A stretch of DNA of 64,000 bases from Oceanicaulis alexandrii DSM 11625. Lineage in GTDB: Bacteria > Pseudomonadota > Alphaproteobacteria > Caulobacterales > Maricaulaceae. The notes beneath the pieces are model-generated. The model did no database searches. It worked only from the letters and a program-made list of their open reading frames with translations, and had not been told where the DNA came from. The position numbers were made by a program, and so were the translations under genes. The DNA lies in assembly GCF_000420265.1 (NCBI RefSeq), contig NZ_ATUP01000002.1:64501-128500 (forward strand), written 5' to 3'. Position 1 is the stretch's first letter. Every line of letters starts with the position of its first letter. This document shows, one piece after another, positions 1 to 8,046 of the stretch.

Positions 1-393
1 TCTTTGGGGCTGTTCAGCCTGGCTGAGGACGACGAATACACCGTCTATCATTACACGTCGCCGGGCGTGATCGCGCCGGGTGAAGACATGAATGTCTACG
101 CCATTCTGGATCGAACCTTGCGGTCGGACCTGGGCGAAGACCGGCCAGACGAGGCCGCCGCTCGCGCCCTTCAGGTCGCGATGATGGAACGGGCCGACCC
201 GCAAGTGCGCGTCACACGCGACATGCACGCAAACGGCTATCTGGAGCGTGTGGAGGGCGGACAGCGGTTTTTCCGGCCTGTGGACTCTGAGCTGGTGATC
301 ACCCCGTCGCCTTTGCGCTGGTTCCTGGCGCCGGCGATCATGTTCTTGCTGGGCGCGCTGGGCTGTTTCTTCGTCAGCTTCCGCTGGAAATAG
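1..393 (+). CDS. 3' end of an unknown membrane-anchored protein (partial)
   Basis: The reading frame is open from the first base, so this is the C-terminal part of a gene that begins outside the window. The TTG at position 4 is probably an internal leucine, not a start. About 130 residues are visible: a soluble, acidic part followed by one hydrophobic helix (about residues 105-125) and a short basic end (FRWK), which suggests a C-terminal membrane anchor. I do not recognise the family. It ends 47 bases before the next gene on the same strand. Confidence 0.55.
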   Translation, partial: SLGLFSLAEDDEYTVYHYTSPGVIAPGEDMNVYAILDRTLRSDLGEDRPDEAAARALQVAMMERADPQVRVTRDMHANGYLERVEGGQRFFRPVDSELVITPSPLRWFLAPAIMFLLGALGCFFVSFRWK

Positions 394-440
394 CCAAGCT
401 CTGTTTCGTCTCTGACATCATGAAAAGTATGGAGGTCGCC

Positions 441-1970
441 ATGTCCTTTTGGAAATGGCTGGGAGTGGCGTGTGCCTTGTTTGGCGCTGCGCCGTGTTGG
501 TCTGCGCCCTATGCTCCTGCGCCCTTGTCGGCGCGGATCGAGGCGTATGTGCAAGCGTCCATGGCCGAGGGCGCAACGCCCGGCATTGTGTGGGTCTATC
601 AGGGCGGCGTGCCGGTCTATCAGGGCTCTCATGGCGCCTCGGACCGGCGCTCCGGCGCTTCGTTTCACGAAGACGCGCTGTTCGACATTGGGTCCATGAC
701 CAAGCAATTCACGTCGGCGGCCGTACTGCGTCTGGCCGAGGAGGGCGTGTTGGCGCTTGATGATCCGCTGGAGCGTTTCTTTCCAGAGGCGCCTGAGGAC
801 AAGACAGGCATTACGATCCATCAGCTGCTGACCCATAGTTCGGGGCTGTCAGACGAAAACGGGGCTTTCGACGGGCGCGATTCAGACCCTTACAAATCTG
901 AAGCAGAGTTCCTGGCGTCCCTTTGGGCCAGCCCGCTCAACCGGTCGCCGGGCAGCGGCTATGAGTATTCGAACGCCGGCTATTCCCTGCTCGCGATCGT
1001 GATTGAGCGCGCCACAGGGGAGGGCTATGAAACCGCCCTGCGCCGGTTGGTTCTGGAGCCAGCGGGGCTGACGCAGACGGGCTATCGCTTGATGGACTGG
1101 TCTGTCCAAACCGCAGCGCGCGGATATGACGATTTTCATGCCGATCCTGACCGTGCAGATCGAGGTTTGTTTTATCTCGAACGCTGGCGGACCGAGCCCG
1201 TTTCCTATCGGCTGCTGGGCAATGGCGGGCTTCACTCAACCCCCGCCGATATGCTGCGCTGGATGACGGCGCTTCACGCGGGCGACGTGCTGAACGCGGA
1301 CTCGCTCGCCTTGTTGCAGGCGCCTTTGGTGGCGCTTGATGATCCCTATCCGCCGACCTTCACGCATTACAGCTATGGCTGGGGCGTGGGGCGGCGGCCG
1401 TCAGGCGAGCCCTGGATCAGCCATTCAGGCAGTAATGGCGTCTTCTTCGTCAGTGTGCAGTACGGGCCGCGCACGGACACTTTGATCCTTCACATGACCA
1501 ACGCAGCGCGCGGTACTGTCGGCCGCATGGGGTATGAGGTCGCGCGCATGATGGATGATCCGCGTTATGAGCCTGATCCCGTGCATGGCGGGCCAGTGCG
1601 GCTGGTTCAGACTTTCATGGCCGACCACACGCCTGAACATATTGACCTCTTGCCCGCCTATCTGGCGGCGCGATCGGGCGATCCTGTTCCAGCTGCCTGG
1701 GTGCTGAACCGGACGGGCTTGCATCAGATCGAGCAGGGCCATGCGGCATGGGGGCTGGCTCTTCTGGAGCTCAACGCCGCGCTTCATTCCGATGAGGGCA
1801 ATTTGCAGGACAGCCTGGCTTACGCCTATGAGCAGACCGGACGGCTTGAGCGGGCGCGCCGGCATTACCGGCAGGCTTTGACCTTGGGTCAGAGCGCTGA
1901 GGACTGCTATTGGTGTTCCAACGCTCAGGCGGCGCTGGACCGGTTGGTGCAAGTCGCTTCGTCAGAATGA
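441..1970 (+). CDS. Serine hydrolase, beta-lactamase (class C) fold, with C-terminal TPR-like region
   Basis: A secreted or periplasmic serine hydrolase of the class C beta-lactamase/penicillin-binding family, 509 residues. The N-terminus is a signal peptide (hydrophobic stretch to about residue 22). Catalytic motifs are visible: SMTK at about 85-88 (nucleophile Ser and Lys), YSN at 176-178, and HSG near 328. The last roughly 120 residues look helical and TPR-like (YAYEQTGRLERARRHYRQAL), an addition to the basic fold. I chose ATG 441 because GGAGGT at 431-436 lies four bases upstream; the ATG codons at 420 and 429 lack a site. The substrate is unknown: members of this family include esterases, D-aminopeptidases and carboxypeptidases, so resistance to beta-lactams should not be assumed. 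Confidence 0.85.
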   Translation: MSFWKWLGVACALFGAAPCWSAPYAPAPLSARIEAYVQASMAEGATPGIVWVYQGGVPVYQGSHGASDRRSGASFHEDALFDIGSMTKQFTSAAVLRLAEEGVLALDDPLERFFPEAPEDKTGITIHQLLTHSSGLSDENGAFDGRDSDPYKSEAEFLASLWASPLNRSPGSGYEYSNAGYSLLAIVIERATGEGYETALRRLVLEPAGLTQTGYRLMDWSVQTAARGYDDFHADPDRADRGLFYLERWRTEPVSYRLLGNGGLHSTPADMLRWMTALHAGDVLNADSLALLQAPLVALDDPYPPTFTHYSYGWGVGRRPSGEPWISHSGSNGVFFVSVQYGPRTDTLILHMTNAARGTVGRMGYEVARMMDDPRYEPDPVHGGPVRLVQTFMADHTPEHIDLLPAYLAARSGDPVPAAWVLNRTGLHQIEQGHAAWGLALLELNAALHSDEGNLQDSLAYAYEQTGRLERARRHYRQALTLGQSAEDCYWCSNAQAALDRLVQVASSE

Positions 1971-1983
1971 AAAGGGACGCTTC

Positions 1984-2424
1984 ATGCTCAAGCTAAGCTG
2001 GACCGATATTGAAAGCCTGTCCGCCAGTATCGCCGATCAGCTGATCGAGCGGCATGGTCCGATTGATCCTGACACGGTGCTGGTGGGCGTGGCGCGGGGC
2101 GGGCTGATCCCCGCCGCCTTGGTGGCGCACCGGCTGGGCTTGCGCAAGATGACCTCTCTCGGGCTGATGTCCTATGCAGACGGCGTGGAGGGCGCGCAGG
2201 GCACGATGCAAGCTTATGGCGCGGCGCCGGACAGCGCCGCCATCGTGATTGATGACATCATTGATTCCGGGCGGACGCTGGAAGCCGTCCGGGCGCGCTA
2301 TCCCGACGCCATCGTCGCGGCGCTGGTGGACAAGACCGGCGGCGCGCCAGGCGTCGTCATCGGGCGTCAGACGCCAGCTGATGAATGGGTGGAGTTCCCC
2401 TGGGAAGCCATCGGCGCCCTGTAA
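1984..2424 (+). CDS. Phosphoribosyltransferase, xanthine/guanine (Gpt-like)
   Basis: A small type I phosphoribosyltransferase of 146 residues. It shows the PRPP-binding signature VIDDIIDSGRTL (about residues 88-99) and an early VGVARGG loop (34-40) as in xanthine-guanine phosphoribosyltransferases. Enzymes of this kind attach ribose-5-phosphate from PRPP to a purine base for salvage. It starts 13 bases after the preceding serine hydrolase gene and could be cotranscribed with it. The exact base specificity cannot be read from the sequence. Several other guanine-nucleotide genes (guaB, guaA, gmk) occur in the window but not next to it. Confidence 0.8.
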   Translation: MLKLSWTDIESLSASIADQLIERHGPIDPDTVLVGVARGGLIPAALVAHRLGLRKMTSLGLMSYADGVEGAQGTMQAYGAAPDSAAIVIDDIIDSGRTLEAVRARYPDAIVAALVDKTGGAPGVVIGRQTPADEWVEFPWEAIGAL

Positions 2425-2536
2425 CCCCGCTTCTATCGCCTCTTGTCTGAAAGCCTCGCCGCCTCACATTGAAGAGAGGACGGTGGCGCGCACTCAATTG
2501 CGCCCCAATATCGTCTGAGTGGCTGAGGAGATCGTG

Positions 2537-3007
2537 ATGACGTCTGACCCCAAATGGGCCCGCACGCCGGACGCGCTGGCGCGCCTGACGCCTGAGCAGC
2601 GCCATGTGACTCAGGAGAGCGGCACCGAGCGCCCCTTCAGCGGCGAATTGCTGAATGAAAAACGTGACGGAATCTTCGTCGACATCGTGTCGGGAGAACC
2701 GCTGTTCGCCTCAGCGGACAAGTATGAATCGGGATGCGGCTGGCCCAGCTTCACCCGGCCCATCACGCCGCAAGCGCTGGATGAGTTGCGCGACGACAGT
2801 CATGGCATGGTGCGCACCGAGGTGCGCTCCACTCATGCCGACAGCCATCTCGGCCATGTCTTTCCCGACGGCCCGGAAGAGGCGGGAGGCTTGCGGTACT
2901 GCATCAACTCCGCGGCGCTGCGCTTTATTCCGCTCGAAGAGATGGAGGCGGAAGGCTATGGCGACTATACCGATTTCGTAAAAGCTGGCCGCAAGGAGGC
3001 CTTGTAA
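2537..3007 (+). CDS. msrB: Peptide-methionine (R)-S-oxide reductase MsrB
   Basis: Reduces the R form of methionine sulfoxide in proteins, using thioredoxin. The 156-residue product has the conserved blocks [19 protein letters not shown] and RYCINSAAL; the cysteine in RYCIN is the catalytic one. Where many MsrB proteins carry a CxxC zinc pair before the LF motif, this one reads [10 protein letters not shown], so it belongs to the form without structural zinc. ATG 2537 is preceded by GAGGAG (2525-2530); a GTG lies just upstream at 2534. The stop overlaps the msrA start by one base (TAATG), so the two are translationally coupled and together cover both sulfoxide stereoisomers. Confidence 0.95.
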   Translation: MTSDPKWARTPDALARLTPEQRHVTQESGTERPFSGELLNEKRDGIFVDIVSGEPLFASADKYESGCGWPSFTRPITPQALDELRDDSHGMVRTEVRSTHADSHLGHVFPDGPEEAGGLRYCINSAALRFIPLEEMEAEGYGDYTDFVKAGRKEAL

Positions 3008-3537
3008 TGGTTGAGACCACTGAACGCGCCCTTCTGGCGGGCGGCTGCTTCTGGGGTATGCAGGATCTGATCCGGCGTCGTCCCGGCGTGATCTCCACGC
3101 GCGTGGGGTATAGCGGCGGCAAGACCGACAATCCCACCTATGACACCGTGAAGACCGGTCAGACCGGCCACGCAGAATCCATCGAGATCGTGTTTGATCC
3201 GAGCGTGACCAGCTATCGCGAGATGCTGGAGCTGTTCTTCCAGATCCATGACCCCACGACTGTGGACCGTCAGGGCAATGATATCGGCGACCAGTACCGG
3301 TCTGCGATTTTCTATCTGAGCGAGACGCAAAAAGACGTGGCTGAAGACACCATCGCGGACGTGAACGCGTCAGGCCTGTGGCCCGGACAGGTGGTGACGC
3401 AAGTGGTTCCTGCCGGTGAATTCTGGGAAGCGGAAGACTTCCACCAGGATTATCTCGAGCGCTATCCCAATGGCTATACCTGCCATTTCCCGCGCCCCGA
3501 CTGGGTGCTGCCCAAGCGAAACGCCGGCGCGGCGTAA
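3007..3537 (+). CDS. msrA: Peptide-methionine (S)-S-oxide reductase MsrA
   Basis: Reduces the S form of methionine sulfoxide. The 176-residue product has the family active-site motif GGCFWG (catalytic Cys14), followed by [12 protein letters not shown], the [19 protein letters not shown] block and a C-terminal PNGYTCHFP. Its start shares one base with the msrB stop, so the pair forms a compact repair operon for oxidised proteins. No signal peptide is visible, so it should act in the cytoplasm. A GC-rich hairpin follows the gene. Confidence 0.96.
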   Translation: MVETTERALLAGGCFWGMQDLIRRRPGVISTRVGYSGGKTDNPTYDTVKTGQTGHAESIEIVFDPSVTSYREMLELFFQIHDPTTVDRQGNDIGDQYRSAIFYLSETQKDVAEDTIADVNASGLWPGQVVTQVVPAGEFWEAEDFHQDYLERYPNGYTCHFPRPDWVLPKRNAGAA

Positions 3538-3563
3538 GTCGCGAAAAAGCTCGGTAAAGTGAG

Positions 3564-3587
3564 CCCCGTCTCCAATCGGAGGCGGGG
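3564..3587. terminator. Hairpin between convergent msrA and a membrane protein gene
   Basis: A 10-bp stem (CCCCGTCTCC pairing with GGAGGCGGGG, one G-T pair) with a four-base loop sits between two genes that converge. There is no clean T run after it, only TTCGTCT, so termination strength is uncertain. Confidence 0.45.
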
Positions 3588-3592
3588 TTCGT

Positions 3593-3907
3593 CTATCCGC
3601 CTGTGGCCTGCCGCCAGAAGAACAGCACTACCGCGCCCTGGATAAAGAGCGGGATGGCGAAGCTGGCGCCGCCGAACAGGGCTGCGACCACCAGCAGCAA
3701 AAACCGGGTCGGCAGGCGCATCATCATGCGCGAGCGTTCGCCCGCCGTGGCGTAGCGCGAGGTGATGACTTCGGTCATGTCCGTAAACCCGCCTCGCAAT
3801 AGCACGACGAACAGCCAGATCACGCACGCGACCCACACCCAGATCATGATGCGGATCCAGGTGGAGAATCCTTCGGCGGCCATTACCGCATTCCAGTCAA
3901 TGTCCAT
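3593..3907 (-). CDS. Small membrane protein, unknown function
   Basis: A 104-residue protein with two clear hydrophobic segments (about residues 18-40, rich in W, V and I, and about 70-100) joined by a basic cytoplasmic-looking stretch (RYATAGERSRMMMRLPTR). I chose the ATG at 3907 because longer starts would run into the aminotransferase gene that lies 20 bases upstream on the same strand. It is probably the last gene of the TetR-aminotransferase transcript. I recognise no family. Confidence 0.6.
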   Translation of the reverse strand: MDIDWNAVMAAEGFSTWIRIMIWVWVACVIWLFVVLLRGGFTDMTEVITSRYATAGERSRMMMRLPTRFLLLVVAALFGGASFAIPLFIQGAVVLFFWRQATGG

Positions 3908-3927
3908 GACGGTCCCGCGCGTGAGGG

Positions 3928-5232
3928 TCAGCCGCGCGCCCAGTGCGCCATGGCCTTGATCCCCTCGATCACCCGCGAACAATGCCGGTTCAGGAAGGCT
4001 TCGTCGAGCGTTTCGCCCTCTGACAGGGCGCGCAACGCCAGCTCGCCGTCAAAATCCACAAAGGCCAGCCGCAGCGACAGCTCGCTCTCGGGGCGTCCGA
4101 ACGCCGACCCGGGCAGGGTGGCGACGCCGGTGTCTTCCAGCAGCGCTTCGCACAACTGGGAGCTGGTCGTGATTCCGCGCGCGTTCAGGGCGCCGCGCAG
4201 CGGATCAAAATTGGGGAAGGCGTAAAAGCCGCCGCGGATCGGATTGACCTGCGCGCCGGCGTCAGTGAGCTGGTCGGTGACGAAATTCGCCAAGGCCTCC
4301 AGCACCTGCCGTGACCGGGTGAGATAGAGCTCCATCTCCGGTCCGCCTTCGAAGGCGAGCTTCGCCGCGTGCTGAATGGGGGCGGACACCGAGGTGTAGG
4401 TCTCGCTAGCCGCCGTGGCCATGGCGTCCTTGAGCCAGCTGAGGGATTTGGGAAAGGCGAAAAATCCCAAACGCCAGCCGCCCGCGCCCGCCCATTTGGA
4501 AATGCCGTCGGAAATGATCGTGCCGCCGCGATAATAGCGCGCCGCCGAATGGTGTTTGCCGTCAAACTGCACGCCGCCATAGATCTCGTCTGACAAGAGC
4601 AGCAGGCGATGCTCGCGCGCGGCCTCCGCGATGCCCAGCATCTGATCGGGGGTATAGGCCGTGCCGGTGGGGTTGCCCGGCGAGTTCAGGATCAGAAGCC
4701 GCGGTCGATCAGGATCGGCCTCGCACGCCCGGTGCAGCACCTCCGGCGTGACGCCGAGACCCGTGTCAGGCGCCGTCGGCAGCCAGCGGATCGGGCGTCC
4801 GATGATCTGGGCCTGGGGCGCATAGCTGACCCAGGACGGGGTGGGGATCAGAAGATCTCCATAATAGACGAGCTGCAGCAAGAACATCAGCTCTTTGGAG
4901 CCCGGGCCGATCAGAATGTCTTCAGGGTCGAAATCGAGCCCCTGGGTGCGCTCCAGATAGCGGCAAATGCTTTCGCGCAGGCTGTAGAGCCCCTGAACCG
5001 GCAGATAATCCTTCTGGAAGGCGTTGTCGCGCAGCGCCTTCTGCATGATGTCCGGCACGGGGAAGGGGGATTGGCCCAGACCCAGCTTTGAGACCTTGCG
5101 GCCCTGCTTCATCAAGGCGGCGGAGCGCTCATTGATCGCCAGCGTCGCGGACAGGCCCAGACCCCGAATGTTGAGATTGAGCTGCACGGACGGAGCGAAG
5201 GCTTGCGGCGCCTGGATGTCTTTGGGGCTCAT
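3928..5232 (-). CDS. Pyridoxal-phosphate aminotransferase, class I/II
   Basis: A fold-type I PLP aminotransferase of 434 residues. Visible family features are the NSPGNPTGT block, LLLSDEIYGGVQF, and the PLP-binding lysine in SDGISKWAGAGGWRLGF. An arginine for substrate carboxylate binding is likely in SELSLRLAFVDF near the C-terminus. The amino-acid substrate cannot be assigned. The start overlaps the end of the TetR gene by four bases (5229-5232), so regulator and enzyme share a transcript, which suggests the regulator responds to a substrate or product of this enzyme. Confidence 0.87.
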   Translation of the reverse strand: MSPKDIQAPQAFAPSVQLNLNIRGLGLSATLAINERSAALMKQGRKVSKLGLGQSPFPVPDIMQKALRDNAFQKDYLPVQGLYSLRESICRYLERTQGLDFDPEDILIGPGSKELMFLLQLVYYGDLLIPTPSWVSYAPQAQIIGRPIRWLPTAPDTGLGVTPEVLHRACEADPDRPRLLILNSPGNPTGTAYTPDQMLGIAEAAREHRLLLLSDEIYGGVQFDGKHHSAARYYRGGTIISDGISKWAGAGGWRLGFFAFPKSLSWLKDAMATAASETYTSVSAPIQHAAKLAFEGGPEMELYLTRSRQVLEALANFVTDQLTDAGAQVNPIRGGFYAFPNFDPLRGALNARGITTSSQLCEALLEDTGVATLPGSAFGRPESELSLRLAFVDFDGELALRALSEGETLDEAFLNRHCSRVIEGIKAMAHWARG

Positions 5233-5840
5233 GGAGCTGCCTTTGGTTTCATGCCATCAGTAAACAGTGTGGTGAGATCGGAGACAAATGCCGACATGTC
5301 GAGCGGTCGGACCTCGTCTCCTTTGAGCAGACGTTGATGCAGAATTGAAATCAGGGCTGGCGCGTATAATGCGAGGGCTGCGTGGCGTACGCGATCCGGA
5401 TTGGCGTTATCGGGGTCCACGCTGGGGCCAAGGCGGAGCTCCAGCGCCTGAAGGGAAGGTTCGATGATCTTTTCAAGATAGGCTTTCGCCACCTCCGGAT
5501 CATGAATGGATTCCACAAGGGCGAAGGCGTGCGCCTGCGCAAAGAGATCGCTCTGTGCGCCAGCGAGCGCCAGTGCGCCATACCCTGAGACGGCCTCCTG
5601 CAGAGTGCCGGCGGGTTTCGCGCTCTCTTCCAGAAACTGTCGGGCGCCTTCGGCGAAATAGCCGATAAGCGCGATGACGACTCCCCGGCGGTCAGCAAAG
5701 AAATGGCGCAGGGTCGGTTCCGACACGCCGGCCTTGATCGCAAACTGACGCAGGCTGACCGGAGCGGAACGCTCGGCAATCGCTGTGGGAGCGAGGAGGC
5801 TTAGCAATTCATGACGGCGGTCTTTCACGGCGGCAGGCAT
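5229..5840 (-). CDS. TetR/AcrR family transcriptional regulator
   Basis: A 203-residue regulator with an N-terminal helix-turn-helix (LRQFAIKAGVSEPTLRHFF, about residues 28-46) and an all-helical C-terminal ligand and dimerisation region with no recognisable subfamily. ATG 5840 is preceded by GAGTGAG at about eight bases; a GTG six bases further upstream is possible. It is the first gene of an operon with the aminotransferase and diverges from an outer-membrane barrel gene. A 21-bp palindrome in the shared intergenic region (5931-5951) is a good candidate for its operator, implying autoregulation and control of the barrel gene. Confidence 0.85.
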   Translation of the reverse strand: MPAAVKDRRHELLSLLAPTAIAERSAPVSLRQFAIKAGVSEPTLRHFFADRRGVVIALIGYFAEGARQFLEESAKPAGTLQEAVSGYGALALAGAQSDLFAQAHAFALVESIHDPEVAKAYLEKIIEPSLQALELRLGPSVDPDNANPDRVRHAALALYAPALISILHQRLLKGDEVRPLDMSAFVSDLTTLFTDGMKPKAAP

Positions 5841-5930
5841 AAGCACATCTCACTCAAGGAGCAGGCGCCCAGGAGACGCGAGTCAGGTTGCTGAAACCTT
5901 AGACCGAGATGTGATCCAATCCCAAGATCT

Positions 5931-5951
5931 ATCGTATATAGTATATGCGAT
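5931..5951. promoter_or_regulatory. Candidate operator palindrome of the TetR regulator
   Basis: The 21-bp sequence runs ATCG-T-ATATA-G-TATAT-G-CGAT and equals its reverse complement except at the centre and one symmetric pair. It is strongly AT-rich in GC-rich surroundings. It lies 91 bases upstream of the tetR start and 54 bases upstream of the barrel gene start, the usual place for a TetR-type operator. Confidence 0.6.
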
Positions 5952-6004
5952 ACAAACGCCGTCTGGCGGTGTCGCACCCGCTATAGCAAAACAGGATGTG
6001 ACCC

Positions 6005-6778
6005 ATGACCAAATCACTGCTTCTGTCTTTCGCCGCGCTGGCAGCTTTGTCATCGCCTGCCGTCGCTCAGTCTTATGTGTCGGGCTCGGTGGGTGCGAAC
6101 ATGCAGACTGACAGCGACAACTCCGGCGCGTTCAGTCGTGACTTCGCTACTGGCGACGGGGTCGCCGTCCCTCCGGGCACGGTCCTGCCGTCTGGAACTG
6201 ATGTCGGATGGACCACTGAGTTTGATACCGGCCTGTTCGTGTCCGCCGCTTATGGCTACCGCCTGAACGACATGTTCCGTGTGGAGGCCGAGCTTTCCTA
6301 TCAAAGCGCTGATGTCGATACGCATGTTGACGTTCAGGCCGGCGGCGGCGCGCTGGGCGCAGCTGACGCAGCTGTCTTGATCACGGGTTCGGCGCCGCTG
6401 GGTGTGACGGTGGCGGATCTGGTGGCTGACGGTCAGGGCGAGCTAACCTCTACGGGCCTGGCGCTGAACGGCTATTATGATCTTCCGATCGAGGGCACGC
6501 CCTTCGCTTTGTATGCAGGCGCTGGACTGGGCCTGGCCGAGGTGAAGGTGGAGTACGCGCCGTCCGGCGTGGGCATTGTCGACGACACGGAAATGTCGGG
6601 CTTTGTTCAGGCGATGGCCGGCGGCTCCTACGCCATCAGTGAGAGCACGGCCTTTTATGCGGGGTACCGTTACCGCGCATTTGAGGACGCAGAAACGGAT
6701 TCTGCTCTTATCCCGGCGTCTCTCGACGTGGAAAACACCAGCCATATCCTCGAGCTGGGCGTGCGCTACAGCTTCTAA
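6005..6778 (+). CDS. Outer-membrane beta-barrel protein (OmpA/OprF-type small barrel)
   Basis: A 257-residue exported protein. The signal peptide (basic start, hydrophobic core) probably ends at AVAQ near residue 22. The mature part alternates hydrophobic and polar residues, with strand-like segments such as LFVSAAYGYRLND, FALYAGAGLGLAEVKV and TAFYAGYRYRAF, and ends in the aromatic outer-membrane signature GVRYSF. It resembles small eight-stranded porin-family barrels (Opa/OmpA N-domain type) and has no peptidoglycan-binding OmpA domain. The upstream 21-bp palindrome and divergent tetR suggest controlled expression. The transported or bound ligand is unknown. Confidence 0.8.
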   Translation: MTKSLLLSFAALAALSSPAVAQSYVSGSVGANMQTDSDNSGAFSRDFATGDGVAVPPGTVLPSGTDVGWTTEFDTGLFVSAAYGYRLNDMFRVEAELSYQSADVDTHVDVQAGGGALGAADAAVLITGSAPLGVTVADLVADGQGELTSTGLALNGYYDLPIEGTPFALYAGAGLGLAEVKVEYAPSGVGIVDDTEMSGFVQAMAGGSYAISESTAFYAGYRYRAFEDAETDSALIPASLDVENTSHILELGVRYSF

Positions 6779-6798
6779 AGTCGCCACCTTGCGCAAGC

Positions 6799-6828
6799 GC
6801 AGCCTCTCTGAAGTTTCAGGGAGGCTGC
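6799..6828 (+). terminator. Hairpin downstream of the barrel gene
   Basis: A near-perfect stem of about 14 bp (GCAGCCTCTCTGAA pairing with TTTCAGGGAGGCTGC) begins 20 bases after the stop. There is no T run, so it may terminate weakly or protect the mRNA 3' end. Confidence 0.5.
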
Positions 6829-6943
6829 TGTGCATCTGGGGACTGAAACGCAGGCGCTTTAGCGGTTAAGGAGTTGCTTGCGCCACGCGTTTGCTGCTCT
6901 ATCGTGCCCTCAAACAGACAGACGAGTCAGGGAGGAGCCGTTC

Positions 6944-7918
6944 ATGCGCGCATTGATCTGCAAGGATTTCGCACCTTACAAGAACCTCACCGTGGAGGAG
7001 GCCCCCGAGCCGCCCCTGGGCGAGGGCATGGTGATGCTCGACGTCAAGGCGGCGGGCGTGAACTTCCCCGACATCTTGCTGGTCGAGGGCAATTACCAGA
7101 TGAAGCCGCCGACCCCTTTCGTGCCGGGCATGGAGGCGGCGGGCGTCATCTCCGCGCTGGGCGGCAAGGTTCAGGGCGTCAAGGACGGCGACCGGGTGAT
7201 TGCGGCGACCATGCTGGGCGCGTTCGCGGAAAAGGTGCCGGTGCATTTCAGCCAGGTCGTGCCAATGCCTGACAGCATGAGCTTTGAAGAAGGCGCGGCC
7301 CTGACCACGATCTACGGCACCAGCTATCATGCGTTGAAAGACCGGGCGCAGCTGAAAGAGGGCGAAACCGTGCTGGTGCTGGGCGCTGCCGGCGGCGTCG
7401 GCATCGCCACGGTTCAGCTCGCCAAGGCCATGGGCGCCAAGGTGATCGCGGCTGCGAGTTCTGAAGAGAAGCTGCAGTTCTGCCGCGACAACGGCGCCGA
7501 CGAGACGATCAATTACACCACTGAAGACCTCAAGGCGCGCGCCAAGGAATTGAGCGGCGGCAAGGGCGTGGACGTGGTCTATGACCCGGTCGGCGGCGAT
7601 TTCGCCGAGCCGGCGCTGCGGGCGACCGGCTGGAACGGGCGCTATCTGGTGATCGGCTTCGCGTCCGGCCCGATCCCGAAAATCCCGCTCAATCTCGCCC
7701 TTCTCAACAGCCGCAACATCCAGGGCGTGTTCTGGGGCGCCTGGGCGGGTCAGAACCCGCGCGCCAATGCGCAAAACCTCAAGGAAATCTTTGATTTCTA
7801 TGAGGCCGGCAAGATCAAGCCGCAAGTCTCCGCGAGCTACAAACTCGAAGATTACGCCAAGGCGTTCGAGGATCTTCTGGAGCGCCGCGTGAAGGGCAAG
7901 GTCGTCCTGACGCCGTAA
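6944..7918 (+). CDS. NADPH:quinone oxidoreductase family protein (zinc-independent MDR)
   Basis: A 324-residue medium-chain dehydrogenase/reductase of the quinone reductase (QOR) type. It has the GroES-like N-terminal half (KAAGVNFPDILLVEGNY, FVPGMEAAG) and a Rossmann NADPH site AAGGVGIATVQLAKAMGAK (about residues 148-166). Catalytic and structural zinc cysteine sets of alcohol dehydrogenases are absent, as expected for the QOR group. ATG 6944 is preceded by GGAGGA (6931-6936). Family members reduce quinones or enoyl substrates with NADPH; the physiological substrate here is not known. A strong terminator follows, so the gene is probably monocistronic. Confidence 0.88.
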   Translation: MRALICKDFAPYKNLTVEEAPEPPLGEGMVMLDVKAAGVNFPDILLVEGNYQMKPPTPFVPGMEAAGVISALGGKVQGVKDGDRVIAATMLGAFAEKVPVHFSQVVPMPDSMSFEEGAALTTIYGTSYHALKDRAQLKEGETVLVLGAAGGVGIATVQLAKAMGAKVIAAASSEEKLQFCRDNGADETINYTTEDLKARAKELSGGKGVDVVYDPVGGDFAEPALRATGWNGRYLVIGFASGPIPKIPLNLALLNSRNIQGVFWGAWAGQNPRANAQNLKEIFDFYEAGKIKPQVSASYKLEDYAKAFEDLLERRVKGKVVLTP

Positions 7919-7944
7919 CCTGATCAAGCGTTGAAGCTATCCAG

Positions 7945-7978
7945 AGCTCCCGGGCGAGACTTCGCCCGGGAGCTTTTT
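7945..7978 (+). terminator. Rho-independent terminator
   Basis: A perfect 13-bp stem (AGCTCCCGGGCGA pairing with TCGCCCGGGAGCT) is followed by a T5 run, 26 bases after the quinone oxidoreductase stop. Confidence 0.9.
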
Positions 7979-8046
7979 CATGAGCGGACAAAGCGGCTTG
8001 GTCATTTCAGACGCCCGGTGCACGATGGCTGCGGACAGGGGGCTTC

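Noticed and set aside
6899-7927. Open frame of 342 codons opposite the quinone oxidoreductase
   Set aside because: Antisense shadow; the plus-strand gene has a complete fold and a good ribosome-binding site.
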